Source: Pullulanibacillus sp. KACC 23026 (lineage in GTDB: Bacteria > Bacillota > Bacilli > Bacillales > Sporolactobacillaceae). Taken from it: a stretch of DNA of 64,000 nucleotides. Made by a program: the position numbers and the translations under genes. The notes below the pieces were generated by a model, which ran no database searches, was not told where the DNA came from, and saw only the letters and a list, made by a program, of their open reading frames with translations. This document shows, in pieces, positions 57,492 to 64,000 of this stretch. The stretch is from positions 3,162,001-3,226,000 of the forward strand of contig NZ_CP119107.1 of assembly GCF_029094525.1 (NCBI RefSeq), written 5' to 3'. Position 1 is the stretch's first letter. Every line of letters starts with the position of its first letter.

Positions 57492-58250
57492 TTACTCTAC
57501 CATTTGGCCTTTGATGTCATTGAGTATTTTCTTCTCTAATCGAGAGACTTGCACTTGTGATATTCCGAGGCGTTTGGCAACTTCCGACTGGGTTTGATCT
57601 TTAAAATAGCGCAGATAGACAATGAGCCTTTCGCGTTCTTGAAGATGCCCGACCGCATCTCTCAAAGCAATTTTATCAAACCACTTCGCTTCATCCTTAT
57701 CCGATATTTGATCAAGCAAAGTGATGGGGTCTCCATCATTTTCATAGACGGTTTCATGGATGGACGATGGGGTGCGGATCGCTTCTTGTGACATGACCAC
57801 GTCCTCAGGAGATATTTCCAGCGCCAGCGCCAGTTCATTAACAGTTGGGTTTCGGCCGTAGGTTTTGGACAATTCGTCTTTTTTCTTACGGACTTTGTTT
57901 CCCATCTCTTTTAATGATCGGCTGACTTTAACTGTGCCATCATCCCTGATAAAGCGCTGGATTTCTCCAATGATCATGGGCACCGCGTATGTTGAAAATT
58001 TAACGTCATAACTCAAGTCAAATTTATCAACGGATTTCAGAAGACCGATACAACCAATTTGAAACAAGTCGTCTGATTCATACCCGCGATTTAAAAAGCG
58101 TTGAACGACGGACCATACCAAACGAATATTCCGTTGAACAATCAAATCTCGCGCTTCGTTATCCCCATTTTGACTCCGTTCGATTAATGCTTTTACTTCC
58201 CCGTCATCAAGTAGCGGCTCTTTGTTATCGCGCGTTAAATTTACATCCAT
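57492..58250 (-). CDS. sigF: RNA polymerase sigma-F factor
   Basis: First forespore-specific sigma factor, 252 residues. Region 2 (DDLFQIGCIGLLKSVDKFDL, FSTYAVPMIIGEIQRFIRDD), region 3 (VSRSLKEMGNKVRKKKDEL) and region 4 helix-turn-helix (QSEVAKRLGISQVQVSRLEK). ATG 7 bases after GGGAGA; a TTG two codons earlier is too close. Held inactive by SpoIIAB, the gene just upstream. Confidence 0.96.
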   Translation of the reverse strand: MDVNLTRDNKEPLLDDGEVKALIERSQNGDNEARDLIVQRNIRLVWSVVQRFLNRGYESDDLFQIGCIGLLKSVDKFDLSYDVKFSTYAVPMIIGEIQRFIRDDGTVKVSRSLKEMGNKVRKKKDELSKTYGRNPTVNELALALEISPEDVVMSQEAIRTPSSIHETVYENDGDPITLLDQISDKDEAKWFDKIALRDAVGHLQERERLIVYLRYFKDQTQSEVAKRLGISQVQVSRLEKKILNDIKGQMVE

Positions 58251-58262
58251 CTGCAAGTCTCC

Positions 58263-58703
58263 CTAATTACATAAGGCTTTGTTCTTGGAAAGATGTTTGG
58301 TGAGAATAACGGTTGTTCCTTGGTCGGGAGCCGTTTGGATTTCAACATGATCCATGAAATTTTCCATAATCGTAAAGCCCATTCCAGAACGTTCAAGTTC
58401 AGGCTTAGTTGTGAATAGAGGTTGTCTCGCTTCATCCAAGTTAACAATGCCGACCCCTTTATCCTTAATGACTAAATGCAGAGATCCATCCACTAACTCA
58501 GCGTGGATATAGACTTTACCCTCTCCATTATTTTCATAGCCATGAATAATCGCATTCGTCACCGCTTCGGAAACGACTGTTTTGACCTCCGTTAGTTCAT
58601 CCATCGTTGGATCTAATTGAGCGACAAATGCCGCAACGGTTACTCGAGCAAAGGATTCGTTCTCACTTAAAGCTGAAAATTCCAGCGTCATTTCATTTTT
58701 CAA
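58263..58703 (-). CDS. spoIIAB: Anti-sigma-F factor and kinase SpoIIAB
   Basis: 146 residues, GHKL-type Ser kinase: N box [15 protein letters not shown]1 [16 protein letters not shown]2 [11 protein letters not shown]. Binds SigF or phosphorylates SpoIIAA. Begins MKNEM from a TTG directly after the spoIIAA stop, matching the B. subtilis N-terminus, with GGGGGTGG 5 bases upstream. Confidence 0.96.
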   Translation of the reverse strand: MKNEMTLEFSALSENESFARVTVAAFVAQLDPTMDELTEVKTVVSEAVTNAIIHGYENNGEGKVYIHAELVDGSLHLVIKDKGVGIVNLDEARQPLFTTKPELERSGMGFTIMENFMDHVEIQTAPDQGTTVILTKHLSKNKALCN

Positions 58704-59054
58704 CTAAGCCACCCCCAATGCATGAAGCGCATAATCTTCATTTTCTTCAAAGCGAATAATTTTAAATAAACCAGACATCTCAAATAATCGCTTGACTGGG
58801 GGCGAGATCGAACAAACGACCATTTCTCCTCCTGTGCTCGTAATTTGTTTATAACGTCCTAATATGACGCCCAAACCCGAACTATCCATAAACTCTAAAT
58901 TCCCTAAATTTAATAGAATATGACGCACAGGTTGCTTTTCAATAGCTTCGGTAACGCGCGCGCGCAGCTCATCCGCCGTATGGTGATCTAATTCTCCTTC
59001 CAAACGTATACAAAGCACTTCATGTTTGACTTCTAATTTGACTTGAAGGCCCAC
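58704..59054 (-). CDS. spoIIAA: Anti-anti-sigma factor SpoIIAA
   Basis: STAS-domain protein, 116 residues from the GTG at 59054, which has AAAGGAGGAG upstream. With this start the phosphorylated serine is Ser58 in [16 protein letters not shown], the same number as in B. subtilis, supporting the choice over an ATG seven codons earlier. Unphosphorylated, it frees SigF from SpoIIAB. Confidence 0.96.
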   Translation of the reverse strand: MGLQVKLEVKHEVLCIRLEGELDHHTADELRARVTEAIEKQPVRHILLNLGNLEFMDSSGLGVILGRYKQITSTGGEMVVCSISPPVKRLFEMSGLFKIIRFEENEDYALHALGVA

Positions 59055-59169
59055 AGGCTTCTCCTCCTTTAGCACATCTCATTTCCATCTAGAACAATTT
59101 AGTTCTAACTTGAGCTTAAGTACCATGTCATTAAAGCTCTCGGTTTAATAGAAATGGTTACTAGAGACA

Positions 59170-59199
59170 GAATTCTATAAAAGACTGCGGGATTCCTTC
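59170..59199 (-). promoter_or_regulatory. SigH-type promoter for the spoIIA operon
   Basis: Minus strand GAAGGAATC (59199-59191), 12-bp spacer, ATAGAATTC (59178-59170): fits the SigH pattern RNAGGAWWW and RNNGAATWW. It lies between dacF and spoIIAA, so spoIIA can be transcribed without dacF. Spo0A boxes were not assigned. Confidence 0.72.
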
Positions 59200-59227
59200 A
59201 CGTCGACAAAACTAGTTAACATTCGAC

Positions 59228-60412
59228 CTACCAAGACCAATTTGTCATTTTTCCTACAGAACGCTTGAGCAATTGCCAATAGCCTGCTTCATGGATATTT
59301 GTTGAAACGATTAATGGAGTGGAAGACAAGACTTTTTGCCCATCTTTCACTTCATAGCTTCCTACAACTGTTCCCTTTTTCATTGGTGCTTTCAAATTTT
59401 TATTGATCACAATGTCTGTTTTTAATTTAGGTGTTGCAGCTCCTGTTCCTTTTTTGAGCAGAACGACTACCGGTCTTTGAGTCACAATTGGGACCGTTCC
59501 TTCTTCACTTTTGCTAATCGTTACTTCTTTCACGACTTTTCCTTTTGCCAAAATGGGTTTCGTTTTGTAATTGGCAAATGCATAATCAAATAACTGAGTA
59601 ATTTCACGGTTACGTTCTTTGGATGTCGGAGCACCCATTACGACTGCGATAACGCGCATTCCATCTCGTTTGGCTGTTGCTGTTAGACAATATTTCGCCT
59701 CATTGGTAAACCCGGTTTTCAACCCGTCAACACCCGGGTAGGCCTTTAGTAACTTATTGGTATTGACTAACCAAAATTTATTATCGGTGTTCTCTCTTAA
59801 GTAAGACTCATATAGGGACGTATATTTTAGAACATCTGGATACTGAAGCAAAGCTTGTGCCATCTTCGCCATATCGGAAGCGGTAGAGTAGTGATCATTC
59901 TCTGGCAATCCTGTTGGGTTATTAAAATGAGTGTGTTTGAGACCAAGGGTTTTCACTTCTTCATTCATCTTTTTCACAAATTCTTGTTCAGAACCTGCTA
60001 TGTACTCCGCCATGGCCATTGAAGCATCATTAGCTGAGCCAATAGCAATGGCTTTTAACAAATCGTTAACCGTCATTTCTTCACCGGGTTCTAGGTAGAC
60101 TTGTGAGCCGCCCATCGAAGCAGCATGTTCACTGATTCGAACCTTATCAGTTAGCGAGATGTCATGATGGTCGAGTGCCTTGAAAATGAGTAATAGGGTC
60201 ATAATTTTCGTCATACTTGCTGGCGGCAATTCCTTTTCTGCATTTTTTTCTAAGAGCACCTTCCCTGTGTCTTGTTCAATTAGAATGGCAGAGCTCACAT
60301 TATCTAACATGGCTGATTTTTGGGTTGATTCTTCTGCTGCAAAAGACACATGAGCCGGAATGCTCAGAACAAGGAGCATGGCACTCATTACAATTGCCAG
60401 TGTTGCTTTCAT
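59228..60412 (-). CDS. dacF: D-alanyl-D-alanine carboxypeptidase DacF
   Basis: Sporulation penicillin-binding protein that regulates cortex cross-linking. Signal peptide MKATLAIVMSAMLLVLSIPA, cut near SFAA; SMTK (Ser66), SAN (GSANDASM) and KTG (LKTGFTNEAKY); C-terminal beta domain and a tail. 394 residues. Next to spoIIAA as in B. subtilis, where it is forespore-expressed. Confidence 0.94.
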   Translation of the reverse strand: MKATLAIVMSAMLLVLSIPAHVSFAAEESTQKSAMLDNVSSAILIEQDTGKVLLEKNAEKELPPASMTKIMTLLLIFKALDHHDISLTDKVRISEHAASMGGSQVYLEPGEEMTVNDLLKAIAIGSANDASMAMAEYIAGSEQEFVKKMNEEVKTLGLKHTHFNNPTGLPENDHYSTASDMAKMAQALLQYPDVLKYTSLYESYLRENTDNKFWLVNTNKLLKAYPGVDGLKTGFTNEAKYCLTATAKRDGMRVIAVVMGAPTSKERNREITQLFDYAFANYKTKPILAKGKVVKEVTISKSEEGTVPIVTQRPVVVLLKKGTGAATPKLKTDIVINKNLKAPMKKGTVVGSYEVKDGQKVLSSTPLIVSTNIHEAGYWQLLKRSVGKMTNWSW

Positions 60413-60740
60413 AGATTGTATCCCTCCATTCGACGTATCCTTTATTTTCTTCCAACAAAGGAAAATTTATACGTCACGATCCAGAATAAAATTTTATAGT
60501 TAAAGGGCTGTTGAGAGGTGTGTTTGGGGGCATTCAGAGGGACAAGCACTGGAACTTGAAAAATAAGCAGGTAGGCGGGGTCAGGAGACTTGTTGCAAGT
60601 GTGAAATCCGGACATAGGATGCTCTATTTGTAACCCGTTTAGCCATTCTCTTGATTTGCAGGACCGTTAAAAGAGCTCATAAGCCAAAAAACGAGCGTGC
60701 AAAAGTCATATAAGTCGGCGTTTTTTCTTTCTAAAACAAA
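60413..60740. other. Gene-free gap upstream of dacF
   Basis: No reading frame, promoter or repeat that I can support, other than the pdp terminator at its edge. Confidence 0.4.
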
Positions 60741-60778
60741 AAACAAGACATGGGCCCGAGCCCGTGTCTTGTTTTTTT
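60738..60778 (-). terminator. drm-pdp operon terminator
   Basis: ACAAGACATGGG (60743-60754) with CCCGTGTCTTGT (60761-60772), flanked by A and T runs on both sides, so active both ways. Confidence 0.88.
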
Positions 60779-60787
60779 AGCATTATT

Positions 60788-62089
60788 CTATTGGATGATT
60801 TCATAGATAATCGGTGGAACGGAAGGCGATTCATCTGAAATCGAGTAGGCTTCCTTCAATTGATTCAGAGCTTCAACCGGGTTGGTTTCTTTTGCATGAA
60901 TAAAGGCCAAAGTCTCTCCCTTTTCAACTCGGTCTCCCACTTTCTTAACCAAGGTGATCCCGACACTGTGATCGACCGACCCCTCTTTGGTTTCACGGCC
61001 AGCGCCTAGCTTCATCGCTGCGAGTCCTACCTCATCGGCTTGAATCGACTCGACTATCCCTTCCTTATCGCTTAGGACCGGTAGTTGATGAGGCGCTTGT
61101 GGAAGCTTATCAGGCTGATCGATCATGAGCGGATCGCCGCCTTGAGCTTCCACAAATGTTCTTAACATGTTAAGAGCCTTACCCGAGTGAAGAATCTCTT
61201 CAAGCGCCTGCCTTGCTTCGTTCAAAGAGGGATAAACTCCGCCAAGAATCGTCATGTGAGAGGCAATGGTCAGACAAAGCTCGGTTAAACGCGGCTCCCC
61301 ATTTCCTTTTAACACTTCAATCGCTTCTTTCACTTCATTGGCATTACCTACTTCATAGCCAAGAGGCTCATTCATATCTGAAAGAATCGCGATGGTTGGT
61401 TTACCTAACCCTTTTCCGATCTCAACCATTTGTTCAGCGAGTTCTCTCGCCTTATCCAGCGTTTTCATAAACGCACCGTTTCCAACTTTAACATCAAGAA
61501 TAATAGCGTCAGCGCCTGATGCGAGTTTTTTGCCCATGATGGAGCTTGCAATCAACGGAATTGAATCAACGGTGGCTGTGACATCGCGCATGGCGTAGAG
61601 CTTTTTGTCAGCAGGAGCAAGCTGTCCGGTTTGGCCCACGATAGCAAGCTTATATTTATTGACATGTTCAATAAAAGCTGCTTCGTCTAATTCCGTGTGG
61701 AAGCCCGCAATCGATTCAAGCTTATCGACGGTGCCTCCTGTATGTCCAAGCCCGCGCCCTGACATCTTGGCTACTGGTACGCCAGCCGCCGCTACAAGCG
61801 GTCCGACAATCAAGCTTGTCTTATCTCCTACGCCGCCGGTCGAGTGCTTGTCCACTTTAATCCCCTTGATCCCATTAAGTTGGATCGTATCACCGGATTG
61901 TACAATGGCTTGTGTGAGATCGCGAGTTTCTTGTCTCGACATCCCATTAAAATAAACCGCCATCAACCAGGCAGAGACTTGATAATCAGGGATGGTGCCG
62001 TCTGTCACCCCGCGAATCAGCCAATTGATTTCCTCTGTCGCAAGCGTCTTTTGATCACGTTTCTTTTGAATTAAATCAACCATTCTCAT
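60788..62089 (-). CDS. pdp: Pyrimidine-nucleoside phosphorylase
   Basis: Cleaves uridine, deoxyuridine and thymidine with phosphate. 433 residues. KHSTGGVGDKTSLIVGPLVA and KMSGRGLGHTGGTVDKLES are the thymidine phosphorylase signatures; C-terminal barrel-sandwich domain with IHAKETNPVEA. ATG at 62089 (MRMVDLIQKK) lies 8 bases after AAAAGGG. Its first codons adjoin the drm stop. Confidence 0.95.
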   Translation of the reverse strand: MRMVDLIQKKRDQKTLATEEINWLIRGVTDGTIPDYQVSAWLMAVYFNGMSRQETRDLTQAIVQSGDTIQLNGIKGIKVDKHSTGGVGDKTSLIVGPLVAAAGVPVAKMSGRGLGHTGGTVDKLESIAGFHTELDEAAFIEHVNKYKLAIVGQTGQLAPADKKLYAMRDVTATVDSIPLIASSIMGKKLASGADAIILDVKVGNGAFMKTLDKARELAEQMVEIGKGLGKPTIAILSDMNEPLGYEVGNANEVKEAIEVLKGNGEPRLTELCLTIASHMTILGGVYPSLNEARQALEEILHSGKALNMLRTFVEAQGGDPLMIDQPDKLPQAPHQLPVLSDKEGIVESIQADEVGLAAMKLGAGRETKEGSVDHSVGITLVKKVGDRVEKGETLAFIHAKETNPVEALNQLKEAYSISDESPSVPPIIYEIIQ

Positions 62090-62094
62090 CTTCG

Positions 62095-63288
62095 TCACCC
62101 TTTTATCTGGTTAAGAAAGCTTTGTCCGTAAACAGGTGCTTTCACTTGAAATATCTCACTGATCGTCGCACCAATATTCGCATACGTATCCCCTGTAGAT
62201 ATCTCAGTCCCAGCCTTCATTCCATTATGATAAACAAGCAGCGGCACCACTTCACGTGTATGGTCCGTTCCTTTATAAGTAGGATCGTTTCCATGATCCG
62301 CTGTAATCATGAGAAGATCGCGCGGACCAAGCTTGCCAATTATTTCGGGCAGACGGGCATCGAAGTATTCAAGAGCACGTCCATAGCCTTCTGGGTCGCG
62401 TCTGTGCCCGTATTTAGCGTCGAAATCGACCAAATTTAAAAAAGCAAGCCCGTTAAATGGTTCATCGAGAGTCTGAAGCAATTTGTCAACGCCGTCCGCA
62501 TTATCTTTTGTCCGAACGGCTTTGGTTACACCCTCGCCATCATAAATATCATTAATCTTTCCTAGAGCAATGACGTCCCAGCCTGCGTCACTCAAATCAT
62601 TCATAACGGTGCGTCCAAACGGTTTGAGCGCATAATCATGGCGATTCGGTGTTCTCTCAAAATGACCGGGTTGTCCGACAAATGGACGGGCAATGACGCG
62701 GCCGATTAAGTAAGGAACGTCGCGCGTCATCTCACGGGCCGTCTCACAAATCCGATACAACTCCTCAAGAGGCACGACCTCTTCATGGGCGGCAATTTGT
62801 AAAACCGAATCCGCAGACGTATAGACAATGAGGTCCCCTGTCCGCATATGCTCTTCGCCTAATTCTTCAATAATTTCCGTTCCTGAGGCCGGTTTATTCC
62901 CTAGTATACCTCTTCCTGTTTTTTCTTTCAGAGCGGACAAAAGCTCCTCAGGAAAACCTTCTGGAAAGACTTTAAAAGGTTTTTCTATGTATAAGCCCAT
63001 AATCTCCCAGTGGCCAGTCATCGTATCTTTGCCATTAGAAGCTTCTTGAAGAATGCCATAACCGCCTTTTACTGCGACATCAGGCGACAAGCCTTTAACA
63101 TCTGGTCTAAGACGTCCCAAGCCTAATTCATTCATATGAGGGAGTTTTAGGCCATTTAAGCTTTCGGCAATATGCCCTAATGTATCGGCCCCTTCGTCAC
63201 CAAACTTAGCTGCATCGGGTGCCTCGCCAATCCCTACAGAATCTAAAACAATTAAAGCCACTCGGTCAAATGAACGCGCTTCACTCAT
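62095..63288 (-). CDS. drm: Phosphopentomutase
   Basis: Converts (deoxy)ribose-1-phosphate to the 5-phosphate, following Pdp in nucleoside salvage. Alkaline-phosphatase superfamily, 397 residues: [20 protein letters not shown] with metal Asp and [18 protein letters not shown]. Operon drm-pdp; the purine phosphorylase gene that lies between them in B. subtilis is absent. Confidence 0.95.
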   Translation of the reverse strand: MSEARSFDRVALIVLDSVGIGEAPDAAKFGDEGADTLGHIAESLNGLKLPHMNELGLGRLRPDVKGLSPDVAVKGGYGILQEASNGKDTMTGHWEIMGLYIEKPFKVFPEGFPEELLSALKEKTGRGILGNKPASGTEIIEELGEEHMRTGDLIVYTSADSVLQIAAHEEVVPLEELYRICETAREMTRDVPYLIGRVIARPFVGQPGHFERTPNRHDYALKPFGRTVMNDLSDAGWDVIALGKINDIYDGEGVTKAVRTKDNADGVDKLLQTLDEPFNGLAFLNLVDFDAKYGHRRDPEGYGRALEYFDARLPEIIGKLGPRDLLMITADHGNDPTYKGTDHTREVVPLLVYHNGMKAGTEISTGDTYANIGATISEIFQVKAPVYGQSFLNQIKG

Positions 63289-63363
63289 ATCGCGGCCCCC
63301 TTTCTATTACATCACTCATCTTTTTTAGTTTAACACTCATTAGTCTCCATCTTACGCCAATAT

Positions 63364-63603
63364 CTATTCCCCGTCACGCAAAAACTGAAACAAGCGATTC
63401 GAAAGCCGAGCAGCGGTTGGTTGACTTTGAGCAGGTATTTGACCAACCACCTTGACCGCCCCATCCCCTGGTTCATCGTATTTATGAGAGCTTGCATAGT
63501 GCTGATCAAGCCATTTGAGCCCAAAATAAAACATGACGGTACAAGTAATAAACAACACAAATAATTTCAGTGAATCCAAAAAAGTTCTAAACGATTTTCT
63601 CAT
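63364..63603 (-). CDS. yqzK: YqzK-like small membrane protein (DUF4227)
   Basis: About 79 residues: MRKSFRTFLDSLKLFVLFIT, one membrane segment, then YDEPGDGAVKV. AGGAGGAGCGTC precedes the ATG. In B. subtilis yqzK lies between fur and xerD; here xerD is missing and drm follows after about 75 bp. Confidence 0.8.
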   Translation of the reverse strand: MRKSFRTFLDSLKLFVLFITCTVMFYFGLKWLDQHYASSHKYDEPGDGAVKVVGQIPAQSQPTAARLSNRLFQFLRDGE

Positions 63604-63709
63604 GACGCTCCTCCTGTATCTTGCTTTAATCCAATATAAGAACTTGGCCAATAGTACAAGATATGCCAATTCAAAACGGATTTATACACAGGCAAGCGCA
63701 CTTTATGCA

Positions 63710-63747
63710 AATAAAACCTTCTCCTATATAGCCGGAAAAGGTTTTTG
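63710..63747 (-). terminator. fur terminator
   Basis: AAAACCTTCTCC (63713-63724) and GGAAAAGGTTTT (63734-63745) pair with one wobble; minus strand continues ATTTGC. It overlaps nothing coding. Confidence 0.65.
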
Positions 63748-63749
63748 GT

Positions 63750-64000
63750 TTAAGCTTCTGATCGACCGTCTTTCTCACGGGCTTGGCAGCGATGGCAAAT
63801 GCCGTGAAACGTTAAACGATGATCTTTTATTTTAAAATGCCAATTCGCTTCTACCACTTGTTCAACATCACCAAGAAGGTCTTCCTGAATTTCATCAACT
63901 GCACCACATTCAATGCAGACTAGGTGGTGATGGAAATGGGCGGCTCCTTCTTGACGGAGATCATAACGAGAGACCCCATCACCAAAATTAATTTTATCTA
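63750..64000 (-). CDS. fur: Ferric uptake regulator Fur (C-terminal part)
   Basis: Runs off the right edge; about 83 residues are visible, ending REKDGRSEA. The metal site is seen in AAHFHHHLVCIECGAVDE and the second zinc CxxC in FHGICHRCQ. Together these fit Fur rather than PerR or Zur, supported by its place next to yqzK. The DNA-binding N-terminus lies outside the window. Confidence 0.9.
   Translation of the reverse strand, partial: DKINFGDGVSRYDLRQEGAAHFHHHLVCIECGAVDEIQEDLLGDVEQVVEANWHFKIKDHRLTFHGICHRCQAREKDGRSEA

Noticed and set aside
60413-60500. SigF/SigG promoter for dacF
   Set aside because: GTATA is present, but no matching CATWHTA at the right distance.

Overview
The window reads as chromosome of a low-to-moderate GC, endospore-forming member of the Bacillales. 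It carries spore-only genes throughout: sleB-ypeB, cotJABC, spmAB-dacB, the spoVA operon, spoIIAA-spoIIAB-sigF and dacF. Gene order follows the Bacillus subtilis segment from ypfD (rpsA-like) to fur, shortened and with insertions. Almost every gene is on the minus strand; only cotJABC and ferredoxin are plus. No tRNA, rRNA, phage, insertion sequence, CRISPR or plasmid gene is visible. The genus cannot be fixed from the sequence alone.

Layout, left to right: a hairpin repeat array (1-715); S1-like protein, acyltransferase and cytidylate kinase; cortex hydrolase SleB with YpeB; PrsW, YpdA, glutamate dehydrogenase, D-Ala-D-Ala ligase, MecB and a phosphoesterase; a c-di-AMP-type CBS protein; the plus-strand cotJ operon; YpbF, RecQ, YpbB and ferredoxin; a second array (19.8-20.9 kb); a nickel/cobalt transporter and two probable spore-surface proteins; array B (24.2-25.2 kb); resB-resC and resD-resE; rluB, spmB-spmA-dacB; array C (35.3-36.2 kb); a branched-chain amino acid cluster (ilvD, then a T-box followed by ilvB-ilvN-ilvC-leuB-leuC-leuD, without leuA); array E (45.6-46.2 kb); an FAD oxidoreductase; scpB-scpA, ribT, lysA; spoVAA to spoVAF; array D (57.0-57.4 kb); spoIIA operon, dacF, pdp-drm, yqzK and the end of fur.

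Functionally, the region joins forespore gene control (SpoIIAA/SpoIIAB/SigF and a SigH-type promoter), dipicolinate import (SpoVA), cortex building and breakdown (DacB, DacF, SpmA/B, SleB/YpeB) and coat (CotJ) with housekeeping pathways: branched-chain and lysine synthesis, cytochrome c assembly under ResDE, nucleoside salvage and chromosome condensation (ScpAB).

The feature that stands out is a superfamily of intergenic tandem repeats. Five arrays, about 75 units in total, keep a 52-bp period almost without indels, share an A-run/GA/CG-rich spacer, and differ in an array-specific palindrome. A sixth array has an 81-bp period and nested inverted repeats. All lie just beyond the 3' ends of transcription units, never inside operons. 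The function is unknown.
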